Assembly: GCA_001871445.1 (NCBI GenBank)
Contig: MNVD01000031.1
Span: 1-46,238, forward strand
Direction: 5' to 3'
DNA length: 46,238 bases
Source of the DNA: Candidatus Magasanikbacteria bacterium CG1_02_41_34
GTDB taxonomy: Bacteria; Patescibacteriota; Patescibacteriia; Magasanikbacterales; UBA922
Of this stretch, positions 37,783 to 46,238 are shown piece after piece. The notes under the pieces are model-generated. The model was not told the DNA's origin, did no database searches, and worked only from the letters and a program-made list of their open reading frames with translations. The stretch's first letter is position 1. Every line of letters begins with the position of its first letter. The translations under genes were made by a program, and so were the position numbers.

Positions 37783-39114
37783 TTAGAAGAAGTCCTTTAT
37801 TTCGCTGCTTACAAACAGTGAGCCGGTAACAAGCAGTATATCATGTTTTGTGACATGTTTCTGTGCCCATGTGAATGCATCTTTTGGCTGAAGAAATATG
37901 TCTGTTTTTGTATTGCTCAATTTTTTCCAGACATGTGCGATATCATAAGGTGATGCCACTTTGCGAAAATGATTGATCGTGTTTCTGGTGCAGGCGACAG
38001 CTTTTGGTCGTAGTGTTGCTAACTGTACAATCATTTTTTTGATATCTTTGTCTCCAGAAAAGCCATTGATGATATAAAGGTTCTCTTTGTTATGTTTTGT
38101 GCGTATTTCTTGGAGTGCTTGAACCGTTGTTTTTATTTTATCTTCATTATGCGCACCATCGAGAATAATCATTGGCATGTCAGATAGTAGTTCCATGCGG
38201 AGTGGCTGGGTTGTTTGTAGTATTCCTTTTGCAATGTTTTTTTCATCAATACCAATACTTCTTGCCACGTCAATCGCGACACTCGCATTCATACTTTGGT
38301 GTGAACCGATTGCTGTGGTGTGGTATTTCGTGCTTTTATACGTGAACGATGTCCCTGACAAATCAATTGCAATATGTGAGATATCTTTTTTTGCAATGAG
38401 ATGCATGGGGGAGTGTTGCTTGTGTGCTTGAGTTTCTATTACTTTTCGTATTGTTGCATTCTGTTCGCTAGTAATAACCGTGCAAGGTTCCTTCCCGTCT
38501 GGAGGCGAGATAATAATACCTGCCTTTCTAGCCACAATTTCTTTTTTTGTTTTCCCGAGAAGTTGTGTGTGATCAAGACCAACATTGGTGATCACAGCAA
38601 CGTCTTTGTATGGAATAATATTTGTTGCATCGTATGTTCCACCACAGCCTACTTCTAGAATGGCCCACGCAACTTTTTTTTGAGCAAAATAATACAGTGC
38701 AATGATTGTCGTTAGGTCAAAGTATGAGAGCATGTCATATGGAGATGTTCGTACATATATATCAAGAATAGGGGAGAATGTTTCTATAATGTCAGCGAAT
38801 TCTTTTTTAGACATGTATGCATTTCCTATCTTCCACCTTTCTGTGAGCGATGTTGGGTGTGGGGATGTTGTGCTTGCAACGTTCTTACCTGCTGCCAGTA
38901 GAATATTGTGAATGTAGTGTACTGTGGAACCCTTGCCACTCGTTCCTGTCACGTGAATATAGTGAGGTATTTTTTTTTCTGGGTTGCCCAGAAGGTCAAG
39001 AAAGAATTGTACGCGAGGTAAATATTCCGAACAGTCTTTACTATCAGTCATGTACTCTTTCCGTGGAAGATTCGTTAGAGAGTAAAGGAATTGCTCGGCT
39101 TCTTTGAAGGTCAT
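37783..39114 (-). CDS. folC: Folylpolyglutamate synthase / dihydrofolate synthase (FolC)
   Basis: A Mur-ligase-like enzyme that adds glutamate to folates. The P-loop is at 57-64 (GTSGKGST); SPHPTSLTERWKI, EVGCGGTYDATNII and VITNVGLDHTQLLG are characteristic, and ILDGAHNEDKI with Asp-Gly-Ala-His lies in the C-terminal domain. The 443 residues are normal. It is in the same direction as yhhQ, 24 bases behind it. Other folate genes are not in the window. Confidence 0.93.
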   Translation of the reverse strand: MTFKEAEQFLYSLTNLPRKEYMTDSKDCSEYLPRVQFFLDLLGNPEKKIPHYIHVTGTSGKGSTVHYIHNILLAAGKNVASTTSPHPTSLTERWKIGNAYMSKKEFADIIETFSPILDIYVRTSPYDMLSYFDLTTIIALYYFAQKKVAWAILEVGCGGTYDATNIIPYKDVAVITNVGLDHTQLLGKTKKEIVARKAGIIISPPDGKEPCTVITSEQNATIRKVIETQAHKQHSPMHLIAKKDISHIAIDLSGTSFTYKSTKYHTTAIGSHQSMNASVAIDVARSIGIDEKNIAKGILQTTQPLRMELLSDMPMIILDGAHNEDKIKTTVQALQEIRTKHNKENLYIINGFSGDKDIKKMIVQLATLRPKAVACTRNTINHFRKVASPYDIAHVWKKLSNTKTDIFLQPKDAFTWAQKHVTKHDILLVTGSLFVSSEIKDFF

Positions 39115-39138
39115 ATGAGTGTTGTTGAAAACTGAGGT

Positions 39139-39795
39139 TTACTTTGCAATCATTTCTTCAGTCATATCCTTGCCATGCTTCAGCCACTTTACAAGTGCAT
39201 AGGCGAATGGCGTGTCGAGAAGAGCAAAGAGGGATTTGATAAGCCAGTATGTGATGGAAAGATGGAGAATAAACACTGCGGTGAATTTATCATTGATATG
39301 ATAAAAGGCAATGTACATGAAGAGGAGAGTATCGATGGCTTGACTCACGATCGTTGATGCATTATTTCTGATCCACAAATGTTTACCATGTGTTTTTTTC
39401 TTCCACCATTCAAATGCCCAGATGTCATGTGCTTGTGCAAAGATAAATGCGACGAGGCTTGCGATGATCATACGAAGGCTGCCTTGAAAAACAGTGATGT
39501 ATGCATCGTTTGTTGTATATCGTGTTGCTGGTGGAAGCACGATTGAAAGCCATGTAAGAAAAAGGACTAAAATTTGTGCAATGAATGCCGCATACACTAC
39601 TTGTTGTGCTTTTTTCTTTCCGTATACTTCTGCAATAACATCTGTCATGAGGAATGTCAGTGGATAAGAAAAAATAGCAACTGACATCGTTATCCCAAAA
39701 AGAGTCGTCACTTTTGCGCCAAGAAGATTTGCCGATATCAATCCTGCAATAAATATTGAAGAAAGAATGGTAAGTTTAAAATGTTGACTTTGCAT
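39139..39795 (-). CDS. yhhQ: YhhQ-type vitamin uptake transporter (queuosine precursor)
   Basis: A 218-residue integral membrane protein of the VUT/ECF family. MQSQHFKLTILSSIFIAGLISANLLGAKVTTLFG is the usual start (pieces ILSSIFIAGLISANLLG, AKVTTLFG), with FLMTDVIAEVYGKKKA and IDTLLFMYIAF, where an Asp follows the Gln-Ala-Ile. The ATG at 39795 is chosen because a possible promoter ends just before it; an ATG at 39840 would add 15 residues. Queuosine precursor uptake is the described role of this family. It probably forms an operon with folC. Confidence 0.85.
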   Translation of the reverse strand: MQSQHFKLTILSSIFIAGLISANLLGAKVTTLFGITMSVAIFSYPLTFLMTDVIAEVYGKKKAQQVVYAAFIAQILVLFLTWLSIVLPPATRYTTNDAYITVFQGSLRMIIASLVAFIFAQAHDIWAFEWWKKKTHGKHLWIRNNASTIVSQAIDTLLFMYIAFYHINDKFTAVFILHLSITYWLIKSLFALLDTPFAYALVKWLKHGKDMTEEMIAK

Positions 39796-39803
39796 AGCGT
39801 AAA

Positions 39804-39832
39804 ATAATAAATATAGAGTGCAGAATATTGAA
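39804..39832 (-). promoter_or_regulatory. Possible leaderless promoter of yhhQ
   Basis: On the minus strand TTCAAT (39832-39827), 17 bases, TATTAT (39809-39804), eight bases before the ATG at 39795. The -35 match is weak. Confidence 0.3.
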
Positions 39833-39879
39833 CCGATCATCAATAGCGTACTTTTTAGAAAGACTTGATCACTAGTAAT

Positions 39880-40965
39880 TTATCTAGCTACAACATAGTG
39901 CATGTTTCCTATATTACGTACTTTTCCTTTCATCTCCATGAGGGTGAGCGTACTATTTACCTCGCGACTTGTCAAACCACTGTTTTTTGTGAGTACATCA
40001 ACATGTATAGGTTCTCGTGAGAGATGTTCAAGAATAGCTGCTTCTTCTCTACTATCTGGAATAATAGAGGCATTTTGGGTAAAGGTTTTTAGTTCATTCA
40101 AATTGAGTACATCGATAATATCCGATGCTGACGTTACCATTTGAGCACCTTCTTTGAGGAGTTTGTTTGGTCCTGTACCTGTAGGTGATGTGATAGGATG
40201 TGGTACTGCAAAAATTTCTCTGCCGTGTTCGAGGGCGTAACTTGATGTGATGAGTGCACCGGATTTGTCGGCTGCCTCAATCACAAGTGTTCCGAGTGTT
40301 ATTCCAGCTATAATACGATTTCGTCTGGGGAAGGTAAATTTTGAAGGGAGTGATCCTGGTGGATATTCAGAAATTACTGCACCATTTTTTTCTATAATCC
40401 TTTCTGCCAGTTGTTTGTGAACTGCTGGATAAATGTGATGTCGATTGATGCCACTGCCGAGGACAGCAATAGTTGTTCCTCCTGCTTTAAGCGTTGCTTC
40501 GTGGGCAATGCCATCGATTCCAAGTGCAAGACCACTGACAATTGTAAGGCCATGTTGTGCCAGTCCTGTTACAATTTCGTGTGTGATTTGTGTGCCATAG
40601 TTGCTACACTTTCGTGTTCCTACCACAGCAATAGGATATTGATTTCTCAAATCAAGTGTTCCGCGAATAAAAAGACAAAATGGAGGGTCATAAATTTGTT
40701 TCAAGAGTGGTGGATATGCATCGTCATCTTGTGTGAGGATGCTAATTTTTTCTTGTGCCAATATTTTTTTTATACGATTGATATCGAGGTCTTCACGCCA
40801 TGCAACAAATTGGTCGATGAAGTTTTCATCCCACGGTAATTGTTTTTTAATTTCTTGGTTGCTTGCAAAAAAAAATGCATCTGGAGATCCAAATGCAGCC
40901 ACGCCTTCTCGAAATCGTTTGACGGTCATTTTTGGGAAGTAGGCAAAGAGAGCTTCACTTTTCAT
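39880..40965 (-). CDS. dprA: DNA-processing protein DprA
   Basis: DprA binds incoming single-stranded DNA and loads RecA in natural transformation. The Rossmann-like fold is seen as IAVVGTRKCSNYG, IVSGLALGIDGIAHEATL, IAVLGSGINRHHIYP and SGALITSSYALEHGREIFAVP. The C-terminal winged helix has LTSREVNSTLTLMEMKG. The 361 residues are normal. The ATG overlaps the pth stop (TGA), a 4-base overlap. It hints that this cell, like many reduced bacteria, may take up DNA. Confidence 0.95.
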   Translation of the reverse strand: MKSEALFAYFPKMTVKRFREGVAAFGSPDAFFFASNQEIKKQLPWDENFIDQFVAWREDLDINRIKKILAQEKISILTQDDDAYPPLLKQIYDPPFCLFIRGTLDLRNQYPIAVVGTRKCSNYGTQITHEIVTGLAQHGLTIVSGLALGIDGIAHEATLKAGGTTIAVLGSGINRHHIYPAVHKQLAERIIEKNGAVISEYPPGSLPSKFTFPRRNRIIAGITLGTLVIEAADKSGALITSSYALEHGREIFAVPHPITSPTGTGPNKLLKEGAQMVTSASDIIDVLNLNELKTFTQNASIIPDSREEAAILEHLSREPIHVDVLTKNSGLTSREVNSTLTLMEMKGKVRNIGNMHYVVAR

Positions 40966-41501
40966 GTGATCCAGTCAGTAATGTGTTTCTGTGCATCTTC
41001 TGCCATTTTTTTTATAGCTCTTTTTTCAAACAAACTAAATTTACCAAGAACAAATGTAGCTGTGTCTTCCATTTGTCTCTGGTGTTCTGAAGCAATACCT
41101 AGTCTGATACGAGAAAAATTTTGAGTGCCCAGGTGCTCTATAATTGATTTGATACCATTGTGACCTGCTGCACTACGATCTTTTTGGACTTTCATTGTAC
41201 CAAGTGTTATATCTTTGTCATCATGGAGTACCATTAAATCCTTGGTTGGATCGAGTTTGTAATACTGCATGATCAGCCCAACTGACTGGCCGGAATTGTT
41301 CATAAATGTCATGGGTTTTACGAGTACTATAGATTCATGCATGAGAGATCCTTCGCTGATCTCTGCATTAAATTTTTTGCTCAGTGTCCATGCGTTCATG
41401 TTGGGCATTTTTTGTAATTCATCAAGCACAAGAAACCCTGCGTTGTGACGGGTTTTTTCGTAACGTTTTCCTGGATTGCCGAGACCTACAATGACTTTCA
41501 T
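40962..41501 (-). CDS. pth: Peptidyl-tRNA hydrolase
   Basis: It recycles tRNA from prematurely released peptidyl-tRNA. MKVIVGLGNPGKRYEKTRHNAGF has the catalytic His19 (His20 in E. coli); MTFMNNSG, the conserved LHDDKDI (Asp94) and AAGHNGIKSII (Asn115) complete the active site. The 179 residues are normal. It ends with TGA, overlapping dprA. Confidence 0.96.
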   Translation of the reverse strand: MKVIVGLGNPGKRYEKTRHNAGFLVLDELQKMPNMNAWTLSKKFNAEISEGSLMHESIVLVKPMTFMNNSGQSVGLIMQYYKLDPTKDLMVLHDDKDITLGTMKVQKDRSAAGHNGIKSIIEHLGTQNFSRIRLGIASEHQRQMEDTATFVLGKFSLFEKRAIKKMAEDAQKHITDWIT

Positions 41502-41588
41502 AGATGTAGATGTATATGTGGATAATCCAGATATACAGATTGTTTCTAAGATAACTCACTATTTGGGAGGGATGTTCTATCCGTAAAA

Positions 41589-42983
41589 CTATCGTTTCAT
41601 CTTTGTCAGTTTTATTATAATAGGTACACCGTAAAAATCAAATTGTTCGCGGAGACGGTTTTCTAAATAATTTAAATAAGAACGATGTACTGATGTGCGA
41701 TATTTGACAAAGAGCTCAAATACAGGAGGCGTGTCACCAATTTGTCTGATACCCATAAGTTTTGGATGGCGAGTCCCTTTTCCACGAGATGGAGCATGGA
41801 CACTTGTTGCTGTTTTGAGGAATAATTCGAGTGCTTTTACGGGAATTTTTATTTGACGTGCTTGCCATGCATGAATGAGTTCTGGAAAAATTTTGTGAAC
41901 ACTATATCCAGTTTTTCCACTCACGAGGAGCATAGGCGCAAAACTAAGGTGAGGAAAACACTGACGCATCATGGCAATAATTTCGTTTCGTTTTGTATCT
42001 TCTTTTTCATCTGAAAGATCCCATTTATTGAGCAAAACTAATACACTTTTTGCATGACGTTCTAGTAGCCCTCCAAGTTGCATGTCTTGCGTGGAGATCG
42101 GTGCTGTCCCATCCACAACAAAAAGAACAATATCTGCTTTTGTTACAGCATCAATACTTTTGTGAATACTTTCGCGTTCGAGTCTCGTCCCCACTCGTGC
42201 TTTTCTACGGATACCGGCTGTATCGATGAACGTTATTTTGTAAGGGAGCGCCTCTTCCTTTGTATCTGGTTGATATAGTACATCGGTATCGTGTGGTTCT
42301 CGAGTGGTGTGTTCGATATCACTGACAATAACTTTTTCTTCTCCAATGAGTTTATTGAACAATGAAGATTTTCCTACATTTGGTTTGCCGATAAGTGCTA
42401 CCGCAAAGGAATCTTGAACCGCAACTGGTGTTTCTATTTCATGTCGGACTTGTTTTGTCAGATCAACAATGATATCGAGAAGATCTCCTGTATTGCGGCC
42501 ATTGGCAGCAGAGAGCGCAAATGGTTCGCCAAGCCCAAGTTTGTACCATGATTGGTCAGTAAGATCTCGTTCGTGTCTTCTGTTGTCTGCTTTGTTTGCA
42601 ATCAAAAGGACTGGTTTTTTTTCAATCTTTCTCAATTGTTTTGTTAGTTCATATTCTTGTGGAAGCACTCCTGACTGTGCATCTGTAACAAACAAAATAA
42701 CATCAGCTTGTTTCATGGCAGCTTTTGATTGTTCGAGAATTTCTTTTTCAAAAGGAACGTCATCGGTAAATGTCAATCCACCCGTGTCGATGAGTAAAAA
42801 TTCTTCTCCACGCCAGATGATATGTCCTTCATTGTTTGTTCGTGTGGTTCCTGGGACGTCAGAAACAATTGCCTTTTGACTTTCAATCAGACGATTGAAT
42901 AATGTTGATTTTCCAACATTCACTCTCCCTACAAGTGCTATGGTAGGAAGTGATGGTTTTGTTTGTGTATATTGCTTTGTCAT
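41589..42983 (-). CDS. der: GTPase Der (EngA)
   Basis: A two-domain GTPase required for assembly of the large ribosomal subunit. The first P-loop is GRVNVGKST (19-27), with DTGG and NKAD; the second is GKPNVGKSS (199-207), with DTAG and NKWD. The KH-like C terminus closes the 464 residues, ending in YGVPIIIKLTKMKR. It lies 3 bases after the LCP gene's stop and is probably cotranscribed with it. Confidence 0.96.
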   Translation of the reverse strand: MTKQYTQTKPSLPTIALVGRVNVGKSTLFNRLIESQKAIVSDVPGTTRTNNEGHIIWRGEEFLLIDTGGLTFTDDVPFEKEILEQSKAAMKQADVILFVTDAQSGVLPQEYELTKQLRKIEKKPVLLIANKADNRRHERDLTDQSWYKLGLGEPFALSAANGRNTGDLLDIIVDLTKQVRHEIETPVAVQDSFAVALIGKPNVGKSSLFNKLIGEEKVIVSDIEHTTREPHDTDVLYQPDTKEEALPYKITFIDTAGIRRKARVGTRLERESIHKSIDAVTKADIVLFVVDGTAPISTQDMQLGGLLERHAKSVLVLLNKWDLSDEKEDTKRNEIIAMMRQCFPHLSFAPMLLVSGKTGYSVHKIFPELIHAWQARQIKIPVKALELFLKTATSVHAPSRGKGTRHPKLMGIRQIGDTPPVFELFVKYRTSVHRSYLNYLENRLREQFDFYGVPIIIKLTKMKR

Positions 42984-42986
42984 ATG

Positions 42987-44429
42987 CTATTCTTCAAAAT
43001 CTTCTCCCAAGATCACGAGCACTTGTGTCCCCACCGCATGGCGAAGATTTTCTTGAGGCTCTTTAATAGGAATGTCGAGTGCACCTTTGATAGCCTGTGC
43101 AGCATCTTGTCCGAGTGGTTCGAGAACATAGATCGCACTTTCCATGCTAGGACGTTCGTCTGTATTGCCTACAGCTGACACAGAGATATCTTGATCCTCG
43201 AGCGTCTTTTCTATTCGTGCTGCGAGTCCTGCACGCCATGTGCCATTTTGTACTTCCACAATGGTTGGTGGCAGTTGGGGTTGTTCTTGTTCTGGTGTAT
43301 CTATTTTTTCTACTTTTTGTAGTATAACATCTGGATCAAAAATATGTTCAAACAGATAGGAAATATCATCGAAATTTTCTGTCACAGGTTCAAGGATAAA
43401 TGCACCACCTGGATTATAGCCATTTTTTAGATATCCACCTACAGAACTATCCAGCACAACAGTTTTGATATTTGAAAAGTTTACTTCTTTTGCTAATTTC
43501 ATCATCGACATAATGTCGGAGAAGAGCATGTTTGTGGAAATATGTTTGTCGAGGGTTGAAAGAATACTATGTATGCGTATAGGATTTGATAATGTTTCAA
43601 AGGAAAGTACTTTCTCCTTTAGAGCGAGTATCATTCGTTGTTGTCGTCTTGCTCTGGCAAAATCGGATCCTTCCCCATTATTTCCATGCCTTGAGCGGGC
43701 ATATTCGAGAGCAATCGTCCCATCCATGGTCTGGATACCTTTTTGAAAGGAAATAGTTTGGTATTCACGATTGTCGGCTGGAAATTCAGTATCGGTAAAA
43801 CTTCGCTCCACATCTACGGTAATACCACCAACATCATCGACTATTTTTTGGATTGCTTGAAAATCGACGCGAATGTAATAGTGAATATCAATATGAAATG
43901 TATCGCTAATGACTTTTGCTGCCAAAGCAGATCCACTCCCAGATTGACTTGCTTCTCCAAATGCGTTCGCATGATTGATCTTGTACCATCCCTGGCCTGG
44001 AATGTCAACCCCTAAGTCTCTGGGAATAGACATCAGCGCGACTTCTCCTGTTGATGGTTGGATGCTTGCAATAATGATCGTATCTGTAAGATATGGGCCA
44101 TCATGGCCTGGGCCACCAATGCCGAGGAGTAGGATATTGATCCTATCTTGCTTTTCTCCTGCAAGAGGCTCCTCTTTGTTAAAGACAAAGTGTTTTATTT
44201 TACTGAGGAGGCCTTCTGGTTCAATTGGCTCAAGCGTTACTGGGTCATATGCTAGTGGATTATTTGACAGTGTGTTTTCTATAAACACTCTTCCTACGCA
44301 TCCAGAAAGGAATAATATGGCACCAACAACTATAAACAAAAAAAGACGCTTCCGTTTTTTTTTTGAAGGTTCGATGATGTGTGGTTCTTGGGGAGAATTG
44401 TTCAAAAAATTTGTTTGGCGGGTTTCCAT
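42987..44429 (-). CDS. LytR-CpsA-Psr (LCP) family protein with LytR C-terminal domain
   Basis: An extracytoplasmic enzyme family that attaches teichoic acids or polysaccharides to peptidoglycan. A signal anchor lies at residues 29-48. The LCP core has INILLLGIGGPGHDGPYLTDTIIIASI (pieces NILLLGIGG, LTDTIIIASI with Asp116), SIPRDLGV with Arg137/Asp138 and EYARSRHGNNGEGSDFARARRQQ (ARSRHG then DFARARRQQ). A LytR_C domain follows near the end (VEVQNGTWRAGLAARIEKTL). The 480 residues are normal for this architecture. The attached polymer is not known. Confidence 0.93.
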   Translation of the reverse strand: METRQTNFLNNSPQEPHIIEPSKKKRKRLFLFIVVGAILFLSGCVGRVFIENTLSNNPLAYDPVTLEPIEPEGLLSKIKHFVFNKEEPLAGEKQDRINILLLGIGGPGHDGPYLTDTIIIASIQPSTGEVALMSIPRDLGVDIPGQGWYKINHANAFGEASQSGSGSALAAKVISDTFHIDIHYYIRVDFQAIQKIVDDVGGITVDVERSFTDTEFPADNREYQTISFQKGIQTMDGTIALEYARSRHGNNGEGSDFARARRQQRMILALKEKVLSFETLSNPIRIHSILSTLDKHISTNMLFSDIMSMMKLAKEVNFSNIKTVVLDSSVGGYLKNGYNPGGAFILEPVTENFDDISYLFEHIFDPDVILQKVEKIDTPEQEQPQLPPTIVEVQNGTWRAGLAARIEKTLEDQDISVSAVGNTDERPSMESAIYVLEPLGQDAAQAIKGALDIPIKEPQENLRHAVGTQVLVILGEDFEE

Positions 44430-44438
44430 AGCTCGGAT

Positions 44439-44467
44439 AGTATACGCAAAAAATGTGCTTTTTGCAA
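44439..44467 (-). promoter_or_regulatory. Promoter for the LCP gene, leaderless type
   Basis: On the minus strand TTGCAA (44467-44462), 17 bases, TATACT (44444-44439). The -10 box ends nine bases before the ATG at 44429, giving a leaderless or nearly leaderless mRNA. Confidence 0.6.
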
Positions 44468-44475
44468 TCTTGTGG

Positions 44476-44499
44476 GTTTTTGGCTAACTATGCTATACT
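44476..44499 (+). promoter_or_regulatory. Extended -10 promoter for the gene at 44523
   Basis: TG-C-TATACT (extended -10; TATACT at 44494-44499) lies 23 bases before the ATG. A weak -35 box (TTGTGG) sits about 18 bases upstream. Confidence 0.45.
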
Positions 44500-44522
44500 T
44501 TGGTTAATAATTGCATACACAT

Positions 44523-45023
44523 ATGCCAGAAAAATTGACAGATCATACATTAACAGGAGATGTCTCTGCTGAGTGGGATGTTGTGGAATATGAACAACAC
44601 GTACGAGGCACATTGTGGCATGTTCTTGTGATATCATTTGGTATTATACTGGTCATCTACGCCTTGGCGACAGATAATTTTTTGTTTGCCATTATCATTA
44701 TCCTTGCTGCCATTATTTTGTTTTTGCAGTCTGCCGTTGAGCCTGTACGCGTTTATTTTGCGATTACTGATCTTGGTATTATTTTGGGCAATCGATTTTA
44801 CAATTACGATGAATTCCGGGCTTTTTATATGATATATACTCAGGAGGTACAGACGATTTTCTTTGATACAAAATCTGCCATGCGTCCAGATGTACGGGTG
44901 CCAATGATAGAAGATGTTGATCCTATGGAAATACGAGAGATGCTTCAGGAAGTGCTTGAAGAAGATCTTGAAAAAGAAGAACCGTATGCCGACAGGGCTG
45001 CGAGACGGTGGAAGATGCATTGA
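44523..45023 (+). CDS. Membrane protein with a PH-like domain (DUF5673-like)
   Basis: A 166-residue protein with two hydrophobic helices at about 33-50 (VLVISFGIILVIYAL) and 54-70 (FAIIIILAAIILFLQ). After it comes a soluble beta-rich part: YFAITDLGIILGNRFYNYDEFRAFYMIY and RVPMIEDVDPMEIREMLQEVLEEDL. This layout resembles small CPR proteins with a PH-like domain of unknown function. The ATG at 44523 is the best start. It is divergent from the LCP gene, and a terminator follows. Confidence 0.7.
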   Translation: MPEKLTDHTLTGDVSAEWDVVEYEQHVRGTLWHVLVISFGIILVIYALATDNFLFAIIIILAAIILFLQSAVEPVRVYFAITDLGIILGNRFYNYDEFRAFYMIYTQEVQTIFFDTKSAMRPDVRVPMIEDVDPMEIREMLQEVLEEDLEKEEPYADRAARRWKMH

Positions 45024-45031
45024 ATATATTG

Positions 45032-45066
45032 AAAAAACATGTCCCATTTTTTGGGTCATTTTTTTT
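45032..45066. terminator. Bidirectional terminator between convergent genes
   Basis: ATG-T-CCC (45039-45045) pairs with GGG-T-CAT (45053-45059) with one T-T mismatch, extended by an A-run (45032-45037) and a T-run (45059-45066). It separates the gene at 44523 from proB on the other strand. Confidence 0.6.
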
Positions 45067-45080
45067 CTTTTTTAAAGATG

Positions 45081-46157
45081 TTAACTAGTTAATCGAACTA
45101 TATTATCTGCGTGCATTACTTGTACGCCATGCTGACTAGAAAAACTTTTTGATAATAATTCTTCGGAAGATATATCAACAACACCAAATGCGATTCCTTC
45201 TTTTTGATTGTTCAAAATCTCAACGCTTGTTCCTTCTTTGAACTGACCATATACTTGTGTTATTCCTACAGCAAGCAAGCTTTTTCCATTTTGAATTGCA
45301 TTCGCTGCTCCATTATCCACTTCTATTGATGCGGCCGAGGTCCGTGCGACTAAAACCCATTTTTTTCTATTTTTTAATGCATTTTGTGGGATGCGAGCGA
45401 CACATCTTGTTCCAACATTTCCTGATTCAAACGCAGTAGCCAATGCATCAGGATTTGTTCCATTGATAATATATGTTTCAGTACCAATATTTGTTGCCAA
45501 TCTTGCAGCTTTCATTTTTGAGATCATACCTCCACGACCTACGGATGAGGTGGTGACATCGCAGTACTTCATGAGTTCCTGGTTGATATCATGGACTTCA
45601 GAAATAAGGGTCGCTGTTGAGTCTACAGAAGGATCTGCTGTATATAAACCATCGATATGAGAAAGAATAATGAGACGTTTTGCTGCAAAGGAAATAGCTA
45701 ACGATGCTGATAATGTATCATTATCTCCAAATCCCCACGCAGTATCTGTTACCATAACATCATTTTCATTGATAATCGGCAAAATGTTTTTATCACGAAA
45801 TTCGGCTATGGTCTGTTGAAATTTGAGAAAGAGTTCACGCTCTACAAGATGAGGACGGGATACTAAAATTTGTGCGATGGTAAGATCAAGTGTCTCTGCA
45901 ATCGATTTATATAATGACATTAAATAAAGTTGCCCAACAGCAGCTGCAATTTCTCGGGATTCATTGGGTATATTGTTTTTTTGAAGAACACTTCTGCCTA
46001 CTGCTACAGCACCAGAAGAAACGAGGAGAACTTGGTTTCCTTTTTGTTGTTCCTTTTGTATATTTTGAAGTACGATCTGAATAATTTGTTCACGAAAAGC
46101 ACCTGTATCGTCTACGATTAAACTTGATCCTATTTTTATTATGGTTATATTTTTCAT
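45081..46157 (-). CDS. proB: Glutamate 5-kinase
   Basis: The first step of proline synthesis: phosphorylates glutamate. The amino-acid-kinase domain (1 to about 255) has IIKIGSSLIV, VLLVSSGAVAVGR, LPIINENDVM, DNDTLSASLA and RGGMISKMKAA. A PUA domain follows (about 270-350; KSLLAVGITQVYGQFKEGT), as in long ProB proteins. The 358 residues are normal. It stands alone in the window; proA and proC are not seen, and many CPR genomes lack the pathway. The bases past 46157 hold no further gene. Confidence 0.93.
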   Translation of the reverse strand: MKNITIIKIGSSLIVDDTGAFREQIIQIVLQNIQKEQQKGNQVLLVSSGAVAVGRSVLQKNNIPNESREIAAAVGQLYLMSLYKSIAETLDLTIAQILVSRPHLVERELFLKFQQTIAEFRDKNILPIINENDVMVTDTAWGFGDNDTLSASLAISFAAKRLIILSHIDGLYTADPSVDSTATLISEVHDINQELMKYCDVTTSSVGRGGMISKMKAARLATNIGTETYIINGTNPDALATAFESGNVGTRCVARIPQNALKNRKKWVLVARTSAASIEVDNGAANAIQNGKSLLAVGITQVYGQFKEGTSVEILNNQKEGIAFGVVDISSEELLSKSFSSQHGVQVMHADNIVRLTS

Positions 46158-46238
46158 AAAATTGTGAGCAGGAAGATATGTATCGTATCAAAAAAGAGTG
46201 TATGTTGCTAGTTTTTTGTATGAAAAAGAATTGGGAAG

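Noticed and set aside
1-46238. CRISPR arrays or cas genes
   Set aside because: No regularly spaced direct repeats or Cas proteins were seen.

Overview
The window looks like a chromosomal piece of a Candidate Phyla Radiation (Patescibacteria) bacterium, most like the Parcubacteria group. The evidence is a long ribosomal-protein operon in which rpmD (L30) is missing between rpsE and rplO, a short zinc-type S14, almost no Shine-Dalgarno sequences, several promoters so close to the start codon that the mRNAs should be leaderless, and a compact set of housekeeping genes. TGA is an ordinary stop (recO, scpA, dacA and pth end in it), so this is genetic code 11. The lineage is inferred; no search could be run.

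Layout. 1-700: the 3' end of an IS200/IS605-type transposase, a bulged hairpin, a consensus promoter and a 270-nt leader that looks like an attenuator. 700-9685: rplC to rplO, 19 ribosomal-protein genes with a second consensus promoter before rplV. 9802-13153: secY, a small unknown gene, adk and map. 13155-16032: a secreted ten-cysteine membrane protein, ruvX and recO. 16033-19369: asnS flanked by two small G+C-rich genes on the other strand, then an RsmB-like methylase and a DUF1653 gene. 19370-22296: an A+T-rich restriction-modification island. 22360-28815: a CAP-domain protein, aspS, scpA-scpB, dacA and two membrane proteins. 28851-31224, minus strand: an ATP-grasp-like gene, a metallophosphoesterase and tRNA-Leu(CAA). 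31308-33053: parA-parB. 33130-46157, mostly minus strand: rel, an unknown Cys protein, topA, folC, a YhhQ-type transporter, dprA, pth, der, an LCP-family gene and proB, with one plus-strand membrane protein at 44523.

The most interesting locus is 19474-22296. One uninterrupted gene encodes a complete LexA-like protein (winged helix, Ala-Gly cleavage site, Ser/Lys dyad) fused to a complete cytosine-C5 DNA methyltransferase, convergent with a probable type II restriction endonuclease. An operator-like palindrome covers the fusion gene's -10 box, and just upstream lies a 288-bp segment bounded by 14-bp inverted repeats that carries a 37-codon gene. The inferred model is a restriction-modification system whose methyltransferase carries its own self-cleaving, DNA-damage-responsive repressor.

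Other unusual items: an attenuator with a leader peptide before rplC; a 30-nt double palindrome filling exactly ten codons of the RsmB-like gene, with a related unit before aspS; a transposase-end hairpin repeated 30 kb away; and two small genes with strong Shine-Dalgarno sites and high G+C that look imported.
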